Assembly (NCBI RefSeq): GCF_900111245.1
Contig: NZ_FOGO01000006.1
Span: 186,001-250,000 of the forward strand
DNA from: Streptomyces qinglanensis
Lineage (GTDB): Bacteria > Actinomycetota > Actinomycetes > Streptomycetales > Streptomycetaceae
DNA length: 64,000 nt
Reading direction: 5' to 3'
Part shown: positions 36,942 through 45,431 of the stretch, piece by piece
How the letters are laid out: each line of letters opens with the position of its first letter
Position numbering within the stretch: position 1 is the first letter of the stretch
The notes under the pieces: model-generated
Seen by the model: only the letters and a program-made list of their open reading frames with translations
What the model was told of the DNA's origin: nothing
The model's database searches: none
Made by a program: the position numbers and the translations under genes

Positions 36942-38138
36942 ATGTCCCGCACGTCCGGCGAAACCGAAGCGAGCACCGAACCGCAGCCCGCGCCGCGGGC
37001 ACCCGCCGCCCCCGCGGCGTTCCGCCCCACCGTCCCGGACGCGCAGTGGCGGGACTGGCGTTGGCACATGCGCAAGCGCGTCACCAACGCCGAGAAGGCG
37101 CGGCAGTGGATCCGCCTGACACCAGACGAGGAGGAGGCCATCGTCCGCTCGGCGGGCCGCTACCGCTGGTCGGTCACGCCCTACTACGCCTCCTTGATGG
37201 ATCCCGACGACCCGCTCTGCCCGGTCCGCCGCCAGGCGGTGCCGGCGCTGGCGGAGCTGATGGAGCACAGCGGCGCCGAAGTCGACCCGGTGGGCGACAT
37301 GTACTACCGGAAGACCAACCGCGTGGTGCACAAGTACCCGGACCGGGTGATCATGCTGGTCACCGAGGCGTGTCCGGTCTACTGCCGGCACTGCACGCGC
37401 AAGTTCCACACCACCGACGTCGAAGGCACCTACTTCCGGGAGAACGAGGGCAGTTCCTACGAGGAGGACCTGCGGTACATCGCCGCCCACCCGGAGATCC
37501 GGGACGTGCTGCTGACCGGCGGCGACCCGCTCTCCTACCGGGACGGCACCCTGGAGGAGATCGTCTCCGGGCTCCGCGCGATCCCGAGCGTCGAGATCAT
37601 CCGGATCGGCAGCCGGTTCCCGGTGCTGCTGCCGCAGCGGATCACCGACGAACTGTGCGGCATGCTCGCCCGGTACCACCCGGTGTGGCTGAACACCCAC
37701 TTCAACCATCCCAAGGAGATCACCGGCGAGGCGGCCGCCGCGGTCGACCGGCTGCTGCGGCACGGCATCCCGGTGGGCAACCAGACGGTGCTGCTGCGCG
37801 GCGTCAACGACGACGTGGCCACCATGCGGACGCTGATGACCGGACTGCTGCGCATCCGGGTGCGGCCGTACTACCTCTACCACTGCGACAACGTCACCGG
37901 TGTCTCGCACTTCATGACCTCCGTGGAGAAGGGCTGGGAGATCATGGAGGGTCTCCAGGGCCACATCACCGGCTTCGCCGTACCGCAGTACGTGCTCACC
38001 ACGAAGATCGGCAAGATCCCCGTCGCCCGGCCCGCGTTCCACGAGACCCCGGAGGGACTGCGGCTGCGCAACTACCGCGGCGAGGAGCTGACCGTGGACC
38101 GTTCCGTGTACCCGGTCCGGGAGGCCGATCTGCGATGA
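36942..38138 (+). CDS. blsG: KamA-family 2,3-aminomutase, probable arginine 2,3-aminomutase (BlsG-like)
   Basis: A 398-residue PLP- and SAM-dependent radical enzyme that moves an alpha-amino group to the beta carbon. The cluster motif is Cys144-Cys148-Cys151 (ACPVYCRHC); the probable PLP lysine is Lys358 (KIGKIPV). In lysine 2,3-aminomutase two aspartates bind the lysine side chain; the first is conserved (Asp316, YHCDNVTG) but the second position reads VLTTK (about Thr353) rather than VVDAP, so lysine is probably not the substrate. With the neighbours, conversion of arginine to beta-arginine is the best guess. The stop overlaps the next gene by 4 nt (ATGA). Confidence 0.8.
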   Translation: MSRTSGETEASTEPQPAPRAPAAPAAFRPTVPDAQWRDWRWHMRKRVTNAEKARQWIRLTPDEEEAIVRSAGRYRWSVTPYYASLMDPDDPLCPVRRQAVPALAELMEHSGAEVDPVGDMYYRKTNRVVHKYPDRVIMLVTEACPVYCRHCTRKFHTTDVEGTYFRENEGSSYEEDLRYIAAHPEIRDVLLTGGDPLSYRDGTLEEIVSGLRAIPSVEIIRIGSRFPVLLPQRITDELCGMLARYHPVWLNTHFNHPKEITGEAAAAVDRLLRHGIPVGNQTVLLRGVNDDVATMRTLMTGLLRIRVRPYYLYHCDNVTGVSHFMTSVEKGWEIMEGLQGHITGFAVPQYVLTTKIGKIPVARPAFHETPEGLRLRNYRGEELTVDRSVYPVREADLR

Positions 38139-39313
38139 CCCTCGACAAACGAGCAGGCCAGCGCTTCCTGCCGTACGGGGCCAACTACCTCGACTGGTCC
38201 GACATGGCCGAGTTGCGCGAGGTGATCGACCACCGGGTGCTCTTCCGCTACCAGACCGAGCAGGAGAGCATGGCCTCCCGGCTGGAGCGGACAGCCGCCG
38301 AGCGGCTCGGCGCCCGGCACGCGCTCGCCGTGCACAACGGCACCGAGGCCCTGCGACTGTGCCTGATCTCCACCCGGCCGTCCGTCGGGGACCTCGTGCA
38401 CATCCCCGCGGTGACCTTCGTCGCGGTGGCCGGAGCCGTGCTCTCCTGCGGGCTGATCCCGGTCCTGGTCGACGTCGACGAGTCGCTCGCGCTGGATACC
38501 GGGCTGCTGCCGCCGGACGCCCGGCGCGTGATCACCGCGCACATGGAGGGCACCGTCGCGCCGGTACCGGCGCACGTCCCGTACCTCATCGAGGACTGTG
38601 CACAGTCGCTGGGCGCCCGGTTCCCGGACGGCCGGCAGGTCGGCACCGCCGGGTACGCCGGCACCTTCAGCTTCCACCACAACAAGGTGCTCACCTCCGG
38701 CGAGGGCGGCCTGGTGGTGACCGGCGACCCGGCCGCCTGGGCGCGGATGCGCTGCTACCACGACCACGGCTCGGCCCGGGTGCCGGGCAGCTACCCCACC
38801 TGGAACGAGGACGCCCACTTCGGCGAGAACCTCGTCACCAGCGAGGGCGTGGCGGCCGTGCAGTGCCAGCAGTTCCGGCACCTGGACGAGGTCCTGGCCG
38901 GGCTGGAGCGGATGTACGCCCTCGCGGTGGACCGGCTGCCGGACCGCCCCGACCTGAGCGTGCTGCCCCGCTCGGCGGGCGACGCCAAGGTCAGCGTGCG
39001 GATGCGCTGGGAGAGCCGGGAACTGCGGGACGCGGCGGTGGCCGCGCTCACCGCCCGGGGCATCGCCAACTGGACGCTGAACAAGTATCTGCTGCCCGAG
39101 CACCCGGTGCTGACCGGCCGCCGCTCACCGTATGCGGACGGCTTCCCGTGGAGCCACGCCCCCGCGGGGCCGCTGGCGCTCAGCGCGGACGGCTTCGCGC
39201 GCACCCGCGACCTGCTGGACCGCACCCTGTGCGTGCCGCTCTCACCCGAACTGCCGGAGCCCGCGCAGATCGAGGCGGCCAAGGCCGTGCAGCAGGCCCT
39301 GGAGACGGTGTGA
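38135..39313 (+). CDS. blsH: DegT/DnrJ/EryC1-family PLP aminotransferase (BlsH-like)
   Basis: A 392-residue sugar-aminotransferase-fold enzyme. The PLP lysine is Lys184 (SFHHNKVLTSGEGG), and Asp154 in IEDCAQSLG should contact the cofactor nitrogen; the start FLPYGANYLD and HNGTEALRLCL are typical. In blasticidin S synthesis a PLP enzyme of this family introduces the 4'-amino group and the sugar double bond of cytosinine. Starts in an ATGA overlap with the aminomutase and ends in a GTGA overlap with the ATP-grasp gene. Confidence 0.82.
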   Translation: MTLDKRAGQRFLPYGANYLDWSDMAELREVIDHRVLFRYQTEQESMASRLERTAAERLGARHALAVHNGTEALRLCLISTRPSVGDLVHIPAVTFVAVAGAVLSCGLIPVLVDVDESLALDTGLLPPDARRVITAHMEGTVAPVPAHVPYLIEDCAQSLGARFPDGRQVGTAGYAGTFSFHHNKVLTSGEGGLVVTGDPAAWARMRCYHDHGSARVPGSYPTWNEDAHFGENLVTSEGVAAVQCQQFRHLDEVLAGLERMYALAVDRLPDRPDLSVLPRSAGDAKVSVRMRWESRELRDAAVAALTARGIANWTLNKYLLPEHPVLTGRRSPYADGFPWSHAPAGPLALSADGFARTRDLLDRTLCVPLSPELPEPAQIEAAKAVQQALETV

Positions 39314-40629
39314 GCGCCCCGCCGGGCGGGGTCCCCGGGCACCGCGGCCAGGACGGCGCGGCGGCGCCCGAGCCGCAGCCGCCGGTGCTGCTGCTGGCCG
39401 ACGACCGGGCCACGTCCTTCACCCGGTACGCGGCGCGCGCGGCAGCCGGGCGGCTGGTGCTCCTGCGGTTCGCCGCGCAGCGCCGGGCGCTGTCCCCGGA
39501 GTACGTGCGCGAGACCGCGCACCTGCCCGCGTTCTGGATCCGCGAGGGGGTGCCGCCGGCCGAGGAGGCCCGCCGCTACCGCGCCTGGGCCGCCGAACTG
39601 CCCGCCGCGCCCACCCGGTTCTGCAACCCCTCGGAACCGCAGCAGGAGACGGCGCAGGAGTTCGCCGCGCTGGCCGGGCTGCCGCACCTGACCAGGCAGC
39701 AGGTGCGGTGGGTGCGTGACAAGGCCGCCATGAAGGCGAGGTTTCGCGAACTGGGCCTGGCCACCGCCGCCTGGCGCCGGGTGCGCGCGCCTGCGGAGGT
39801 GCTGCGCTTCGCCGGCCGGTACGGCTGGCCGCTGGTGCTCAAGCCGGTGGACTCCTTCGCCTGCATCGACACCCACCGGCTGGACGGGCCCGCCGCTCTC
39901 GACGGCGTCGACTGGCGGGCGCGGGAGTGGATGGCCGAGGAGTTCCTGACCGGCACCGAATGGGAGGCGTGCGCCCTGATCCACGGCGGACGGGTGCTGG
40001 ACGCCTGGCCCAGTGCGATGCCCTGCCGTCCGCTGGAGATCGTCTCCGGCGCGATGAACGCCAACATCAGCGTGGCCACGGGCGCGGGGCCGCCGGTGGA
40101 TCTGCCCGCGCTGGTGCAGCGGATCACCACCGGCATGGGCATCGACCACGGCTACCTGCACATGGAGTTCTTCGAGCGGGACGGCACCGTCTTCGCGAGC
40201 GAGGTCGGGCTGCGGATGGCCGGCTGCGAGATCGCCGCCAACCACGGGCACGCCTACGGCTTCGACATCTTCGGCGCCACCCTGGACGTCTACCGCGGCC
40301 GCCGCCCCGAACTGCGCTACCGGCACCGGCGGTGCGTCGGGGACCTGCTGCTGCCGCTGCCCGGCTCCGGTGTGGTCCGGCACATCACACCGGCGGAGCA
40401 ACTGCGCCGCATCCCCGGCACCCTGGACGTCGTTCTCCAGGTCGGGGCCGGAGACACCGTGCACAGCCGGCGCGCCTCGCACAGCGCGAGCGGACACGTC
40501 CACGTCGCCGGGGACTCCGTCGCACAGGTGGAGCGGCGGATGCGCGCGGTGCTGGACGCCTTCACCATCGAGCTGGCGCCGCTGCCGCACTCCGCTCCGG
40601 CCGCGGCCGAAGGAGGTACGAGTACGTGA
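39310..40629 (+). CDS. ATP-grasp ligase, probable amide-forming enzyme of nucleoside cluster
   Basis: A 439-residue ATP-grasp protein: an N-terminal nucleotide-like fold, then DKAAMKARFRELGL, the lysine loop WPLVLKPVDSFACI, AEEFLTGTEWEACAL and the metal-binding MEFFERDGTVFASEVGLRMAG segment. ATP-grasp enzymes form amide bonds through acyl phosphates, so this one may couple beta-arginine to the amino-nucleoside (the blsI position). That is inferred from context. The GTG start overlaps the aminotransferase by 4 nt, and its stop overlaps the MFS gene by 4 nt. Confidence 0.78.
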   Translation: MSAPPGGVPGHRGQDGAAAPEPQPPVLLLADDRATSFTRYAARAAAGRLVLLRFAAQRRALSPEYVRETAHLPAFWIREGVPPAEEARRYRAWAAELPAAPTRFCNPSEPQQETAQEFAALAGLPHLTRQQVRWVRDKAAMKARFRELGLATAAWRRVRAPAEVLRFAGRYGWPLVLKPVDSFACIDTHRLDGPAALDGVDWRAREWMAEEFLTGTEWEACALIHGGRVLDAWPSAMPCRPLEIVSGAMNANISVATGAGPPVDLPALVQRITTGMGIDHGYLHMEFFERDGTVFASEVGLRMAGCEIAANHGHAYGFDIFGATLDVYRGRRPELRYRHRRCVGDLLLPLPGSGVVRHITPAEQLRRIPGTLDVVLQVGAGDTVHSRRASHSASGHVHVAGDSVAQVERRMRAVLDAFTIELAPLPHSAPAAAEGGTST

Positions 40630-41864
40630 CCAGCCGTCCCCCCGGCCAGGTGCGCCGCTTCCGGATGCTGTTGACCCGCCGCCAGGTGGCCGGTCCGGCC
40701 TGGTGGAGCGTCGTCTCCCGGCTGCCCGTCTACCTGATGTCGCTGGCCATGGTGCTGGTGGTGCGCGAACAGGGCGGCAGCTATGCGCGGGCCGGTCTCG
40801 TCGCCGCGTTCTACACCCTGGGCATGGCGCTGGGCAGCCCGCTCGTCGCACGCCAGGTGGACCGCCGGGGGCGGCGCCCGGTGCTGCTGGCCACCGGCAT
40901 CGCCTACCCGGCGGCGCTCGCGCTGCTCGTGGCGAGCGGCGGTCCCGGCGACCGGCTCCAGCCCGTGCTGGCCTTCGCGGCGGGTGTCCTGCTGCCACCC
41001 GCGAACTCCGTGATGCGCTCGCTGTGGGCCCGGCTGCCGCTGGCCGACGACGAGCGCAGGACCGCCTACCTGTGGGAGGCGCTGCTCACCGAACTGCTGG
41101 TGATCGGGGCGCCGCTGATGCTCGCCGGACTGATGCTCGCCGACTCGGCCGGACTGGCGGTGGTGGCCGTCGCGACACTGGGCGGGGCCGGTTCCCTCGG
41201 GCTGGCGCTCACCCGCCTGCCGCCGGGGGTCGCGGAGGCACCGGCGGCGACGCCGGAAGCGGCGCCCCGCCTGCTGGGCCCGCTGCGCTCCCGCGCGCTG
41301 CTCGCGCTCGTCGCGGTGATGGCGCTGAGCGCCGTGCCGATCGGGCTGCTGACGCTGGCCGTTCCCGCCTTCCTGGACGCGCGCGGCAGCACCGGCACCA
41401 CGGGTGTGGTGTACGCCTGCTGGGGAGTCGGCAGCGCGCTGGGCGCACTCTGGCTGGGGCGGTCCCAGGACGGCACTCCGGTGCACCGCCGCTTCCCCTG
41501 GCTGGTGCTGGCCTTCGCGGCGGGCGCGGGACTGCCGCTGCTGGCCGTCTCCCCGCTCACCCTGGGGCTGGCGCTGGCCGTCGGCGGCGTCCCCATCGCG
41601 CTGGTCTCCGCGAGCGAGATGACGCTGGTCAGCCAGGTCGCCGACGGCCGGCTGCTCACCGAGGCGTTCACCTGGGCGTCCCTGGCGACCGTGGTCGGCG
41701 ACGCGGTCGGCCAGCAGGTGGGCGGGCTGCTCGTGGAACCCGCCGGTCCGCGCGCGGTGTTCGGCGCCGCGCTCGCCGCCGGTCTGGCCGCGGCGCTGCT
41801 GGCCTTCGGGTGCCGGCCGCTGCTGGGCCGCAGCGCGCCCGAGGAGGTGCAGGAGCCCGTGTGA
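40626..41864 (+). CDS. MFS transporter of nucleoside cluster (probable exporter)
   Basis: A 412-residue major facilitator with about 12 membrane segments in two halves (for example PVYLMSLAMVLVV, AGLVAAFYTLGMALG, ALLALVAVMALSAVPIGLLTL). The RQVDRRGRRPVLL loop matches the MFS signature between helices 2 and 3. Its position inside the coupled gene series suggests product export and self-protection; no other resistance gene (deaminase, acetyltransferase) is seen. GTG start in a GTGA overlap with the ATP-grasp gene. Confidence 0.85.
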   Translation: MTSRPPGQVRRFRMLLTRRQVAGPAWWSVVSRLPVYLMSLAMVLVVREQGGSYARAGLVAAFYTLGMALGSPLVARQVDRRGRRPVLLATGIAYPAALALLVASGGPGDRLQPVLAFAAGVLLPPANSVMRSLWARLPLADDERRTAYLWEALLTELLVIGAPLMLAGLMLADSAGLAVVAVATLGGAGSLGLALTRLPPGVAEAPAATPEAAPRLLGPLRSRALLALVAVMALSAVPIGLLTLAVPAFLDARGSTGTTGVVYACWGVGSALGALWLGRSQDGTPVHRRFPWLVLAFAAGAGLPLLAVSPLTLGLALAVGGVPIALVSASEMTLVSQVADGRLLTEAFTWASLATVVGDAVGQQVGGLLVEPAGPRAVFGAALAAGLAAALLAFGCRPLLGRSAPEEVQEPV

Positions 41865-41955
41865 CGGTCCCCGTTCCGTACCCCGCGCAGGCCGCCACCG
41901 GCTCCGGCCCCGCGCTCCGCGCCCCGACCGACGACAGGAACCCGAGGTACCCGCC

Positions 41956-43848
41956 ATGGACGCAGTCGCCCGCCCCGAACGGCACCACGGGGCCACCGCC
42001 GCCGCACCGACCGGTCCGTTCCGCACCGTGCCGTACGGGGAACTGCCCGCAGCGGTCGAGGCGTTCCTCCGGGCCCCCGACCGCACCCCGGTGCCGGTCC
42101 CGGCCGGGGAGCGGCCGGAGCTGGCCGACTGCGTGGCCCGGGCCGCGCCTCTGTACAGCGGCACCCACCGGCCCCGGCCGGTGGAGACGGGGATCCTGCT
42201 GGGCGCCGAGGACCTGCCGGCGGGGGTCGCCGAACTCGTCCGGCCGCTCGCCCGGACCTGGGTTCCCGAGCGGGATCTCGCCGCCGAGGCGCTGCGCGCC
42301 GCGCACCCCGGCGGTGTGCTGCTGGTCGGCGCCTACCGGTGGCTGACGCTGGAGGCGGTCCGGGAGCTGCTGCTGAGCACCTACCGGGGGCCCGCACACG
42401 CGCTGAGCCTGCTCAGCGGCCGGGACGGCACCGCGGTGGCCTGGAACGCGGCCAAGCAGTACGCGGTGCCGTCGCCGGAGGTCGAGGCGGTGGGACTGTT
42501 CACCGACACCGACCGCCCGGCTCCCGCGCCGGGGGTGCGCGTCTTCGACGACCGGGACTTCGACCGCGCGGAGACCGACATCCAGGCGGAGATCCTGGAC
42601 ACCGCCTGGCGGCGCGTCGTCTTCCAGGGCCACGGCAAGGACGACAGCGTCAACCTCGGCGACTACACCGTCTGCGGCCTCAGCCCGGCCGCCGCCCCGC
42701 GTCCCGGCCTCCTCGGCCCGCGCTGCGCCTACGGCCTGCCCTGCTACAAGCCGGAGGACAAGCTCGTGCCGCTGCACCGGGTCAGTGCGGTGGAGGTCGT
42801 GCTCAGCGCCTGCAACAGCGGCCCGCTGGCGGACCTCGCGCTCTACGACCCCAAGTACCAGCTCCTGCTCAACGCGCTGGACGGGCCCGCCAGGACCGTG
42901 GTCTCCGCGGTCTCCGTGCACGACTCGGACCGGCCGGAGAACTCCGCCTGGATGGCGGCCGCCACCAGCGGCGCCGATTCCGTGGACACGTTGAACGCGA
43001 GCCTCGCCGGTTCCCACCCCTACCCGGCGTTCCTGCGCTTCGGGCTGCCCGCCGTGCCGGAGCGTCCGGCGCCCCGCCCCGTCCCGTCCGAGCACCGGCC
43101 CGACCCGCTGCTGCTCACCACCGGGACCCGGCTGAACGCCCTGCTCGGCTCGGACCTGCTCGGCCCGCACAACCGGCTCCGCCCCCGGCTGACGAAACTG
43201 GCCCGCAAGGTCGACCAGTGGGTGGCGCGGCCGACCCAGCTCGCCGACCGGTCGGCCGCGGAGATCCGGGCCTCGCTGAACGCGGACCTCCAGTCGCTCG
43301 ACCATGTGCTGGCCCGGCAGATCGCCGAGGAGCCGGAGACCGACGTGCTGAACTACCCCGCGCACTTCGGGGACCGCAGCAGCCTGGACCCCGCGGTGCG
43401 GGACGTCACCTGCCATTGCGGGCGCCCCGCCCAGGAGTTCACCCGGCGCGGACTGCTGCCGCAGATCCTGGACACCGTCTGCGCGGTGTGCATGCGCTGC
43501 GGCGATGTCACCTTCCGGGTGCCGGATGCGCCGCGGCTGCTGGCCCACGCCGCGGACGAGGTGCCCCGGGACGGCGAGTTGCGGGTGCGGGCCGCGCTCA
43601 CCGCGGCCCGGCCGGGCCCGGTGCGGCTGGGGCTGTTCGTGCCCACCTATCTGCGCCAGGACGCCGTCGTCGAGCCGCCGGCCGCGCGGGTGCGGGTCGG
43701 CGCGGGCCTCACCCGGGACGTCTTCTTCCGGGTCCGCTTCCGCCCGGAGACCGCCCCGCAGGCGTACTACTTCACCGTCTACGCGGTGCAGGACCTCGCT
43801 GTGAGCACCGCCCGCCGGCACTTCGGTGTCGTTCCCGCACGGAACTGA
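41956..43848 (+). CDS. CHAT/caspase-like protein with zinc-ribbon cysteines in nucleoside cluster
   Basis: A 630-residue protein. Residues about 75-365 look like a clan-CD (caspase/CHAT) domain: beta-strand RVVFQGHGKDD gives a His226 and VEVVLSACNSG gives a Cys286 in the right order and spacing for a His-Cys dyad. Residues 486-515 hold CHC, then CAVCMRC, a probable zinc ribbon, followed by a beta-rich C-terminal domain. GAGG precedes the ATG. Its position between exporter and methyltransferase matches the blsK slot; my recollection is that BlsK acts in leucyl transfer to the beta-arginine amine, but I cannot confirm that they are homologous. Peptidase, transferase or inactive scaffold are all possible. 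Confidence 0.65.
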   Translation: MDAVARPERHHGATAAAPTGPFRTVPYGELPAAVEAFLRAPDRTPVPVPAGERPELADCVARAAPLYSGTHRPRPVETGILLGAEDLPAGVAELVRPLARTWVPERDLAAEALRAAHPGGVLLVGAYRWLTLEAVRELLLSTYRGPAHALSLLSGRDGTAVAWNAAKQYAVPSPEVEAVGLFTDTDRPAPAPGVRVFDDRDFDRAETDIQAEILDTAWRRVVFQGHGKDDSVNLGDYTVCGLSPAAAPRPGLLGPRCAYGLPCYKPEDKLVPLHRVSAVEVVLSACNSGPLADLALYDPKYQLLLNALDGPARTVVSAVSVHDSDRPENSAWMAAATSGADSVDTLNASLAGSHPYPAFLRFGLPAVPERPAPRPVPSEHRPDPLLLTTGTRLNALLGSDLLGPHNRLRPRLTKLARKVDQWVARPTQLADRSAAEIRASLNADLQSLDHVLARQIAEEPETDVLNYPAHFGDRSSLDPAVRDVTCHCGRPAQEFTRRGLLPQILDTVCAVCMRCGDVTFRVPDAPRLLAHAADEVPRDGELRVRAALTAARPGPVRLGLFVPTYLRQDAVVEPPAARVRVGAGLTRDVFFRVRFRPETAPQAYYFTVYAVQDLAVSTARRHFGVVPARN

Positions 43849-43938
43849 GACTTCGCGGGGCGGGGAGTGAGGTTCCCCGCCCCGCTCCCCGGCGGGTCGT
43901 CCGGCCCCCGAATTCCGCTCAGCCGAAGGAGTGCGCTC

Positions 43939-44580
43939 ATGGAGAACCCGACGACGTCCGTGCCCAGCGGCACGGACCAGCCCCCCATCGAACTGATCGA
44001 GCAGAACGGCGAGGTGACGCTGAGCATCGGCGGCGAGCAGGCCATGCAGGCGTGGGAGCGCGATCTGATGTGGGCCGGCGCCGACCTGCTGTGCGAGTAC
44101 GGGCGGGACTTCTACGAAGTGGGGCTGGGGCTGGGGCTCTCGGCGCTGCGGATCGCCCGCAACCCGGTGACCCGCAGCCACCGGGTGCTGGAGCTCTTCC
44201 CCGAGGTGGAGCGGCTGTTCCGGGAGCGCAATCCCGGGCTGCCGGGCACGCTCCGCATCGAGCAGGGCGACTTCTTCCGGCGGATCTTCGAGCTGCCCTC
44301 GGAGAGCGTCGACGGGATCCTCTTCGACCCGGCGCTCGACATGGCGGTCTGGGAAGACGACGCGCTGTGGCTGCGGACCGTTCCCGAGGTGGTGCGGGTC
44401 CTCCGCCCCGGCGGCGCCTTCGTCCCGTTCTTCAGCACCAAGCCGGAACTGCGTCGGCAGTATCTGCCGCACTTCACGGAGATGCGTGTCGTGCGCCGTC
44501 CGTACACGGCCTACGACACCACCGCGTACACCTACGGCACGGCCGGCGACGCCTACATCCAGTGCTTCCTCAAGAGCTGA
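43939..44580 (+). CDS. blsL: SAM methyltransferase, guanidino-N-methyltransferase-like (BlsL type)
   Basis: A 213-residue class I methyltransferase. MQAWERDLMWAGADLLCEYG followed by YEVGLGLGLSALRIA and HRVLELFPEVERLF matches the layout of guanidinoacetate/arginine methyltransferases (WE..YM, then the GxGxG SAM loop and an acidic residue after strand 2). In blasticidin S the guanidino group of beta-arginine carries one methyl, added by BlsL. AAGGAG lies 8 nt before the ATG at 43939. Substrate is inferred from the cluster. Confidence 0.7.
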   Translation: MENPTTSVPSGTDQPPIELIEQNGEVTLSIGGEQAMQAWERDLMWAGADLLCEYGRDFYEVGLGLGLSALRIARNPVTRSHRVLELFPEVERLFRERNPGLPGTLRIEQGDFFRRIFELPSESVDGILFDPALDMAVWEDDALWLRTVPEVVRVLRPGGAFVPFFSTKPELRRQYLPHFTEMRVVRRPYTAYDTTAYTYGTAGDAYIQCFLKS

Positions 44581-44600
44581 CCGGCCGGCGCCCCGCCGCA

Positions 44601-44632
44601 ACCGGCCCACCGGCCCACCGGCCCACCGGCCG
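44601..44632. repeat. 8-bp tandem repeat
   Basis: Nearly four tandem copies of ACCGGCCC lie in the 72-bp gap between the methyltransferase and the CMP-glycosidase-like gene. Noncoding. Confidence 0.85.
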
Positions 44633-44652
44633 ACAACGTCCCGGAGGAACCC

Positions 44653-45219
44653 ATGACCACCGATCCGACCACCACGCCCGTCCCCGCCCCGGTCACGACG
44701 CGCGCACCGGACGCCCCGGCCGGCGTCGGCTCCCTCTTCCTGGCCGGTCCCTTCCTCCAGCTCCTCGATCCGGACACCGGCCGGATGCCGCCCGCAGCGC
44801 GCGCCCCGTTCTCCCTGCTGATCGAGCACTTCGAGGCACAGGGCATCGCGGTGCACAACGCACACCGGCGGGAGTCCTGGGGCGCGGCGCTGATGCCGCC
44901 GGAGGTGTGCACCCCGCTGGACCAGGAAGAGATCCGCAAGGCAGACGCCTTCGTGGCCGTGCCCGGGCACCCCGCCTCCCCCGGCACCCACGTCGAGATC
45001 GGCTGGGCCAGCGCCTTCGGCAAGCCGATCGTGCTGCTGCTGGAGCAGGACCGGGACTACACCTTCCTGGTGCAGGGCCTGCACACCGTGGCCACGGTGG
45101 AGTACGTGGTCTGCCGCGACCCGTCCGAGGTCCTCCCGCAGGTCGACACCGCCCTGCGCAGCGTCGTGGCCCGGCACCGGGCCGCCCGGCCGCAACAGCC
45201 GACGCGCCGGGCGGACTGA
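44653..45219 (+). CDS. blsM: CMP N-glycosidase-like enzyme (nucleoside 2-deoxyribosyltransferase fold, BlsM/MilB type)
   Basis: A 188-residue protein of the nucleoside 2-deoxyribosyltransferase superfamily: SLFLAGPFLQLLDP at the start, QEEIRKADAFVAVPGHP in the middle, and the active-site loop SPGTHVEIGWA with Ser109 and the probable nucleophile Glu115. BlsM and MilB hydrolyse CMP to cytosine and ribose 5-phosphate, supplying free cytosine for CGA synthesis. GGAGGAA precedes the ATG. It is the last gene of the cluster on this strand; a 212-bp gap separates it from ligB. Confidence 0.78.
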   Translation: MTTDPTTTPVPAPVTTRAPDAPAGVGSLFLAGPFLQLLDPDTGRMPPAARAPFSLLIEHFEAQGIAVHNAHRRESWGAALMPPEVCTPLDQEEIRKADAFVAVPGHPASPGTHVEIGWASAFGKPIVLLLEQDRDYTFLVQGLHTVATVEYVVCRDPSEVLPQVDTALRSVVARHRAARPQQPTRRAD

Positions 45220-45431
45220 CCGGGCACCGGCCCCGCGGGCGCGGCCGCCGGGCCCCGCCGTACGGTGCGGCCTGCGGGGCCCGCACCGGGCCCGCGGCTA
45301 CCCTGGAGGCCCGCGGTCACCTGGTGAGCCGGCCCGTCCGCGGGCCCGGGAGCCGGGCGGCGGCGTGCGCCGCGGCCGCCTCCGGCCTGGTCGTCCGCGG
45401 CCCTCGTCCGGCTCTTCTCGCGAGGTGTGCC

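Noticed and set aside
41668..45195. A 1175-codon minus-strand open frame across the nucleoside cluster
   Set aside because: Antisense shadow of four real plus-strand genes; low-complexity residues and no ribosome site or domains.
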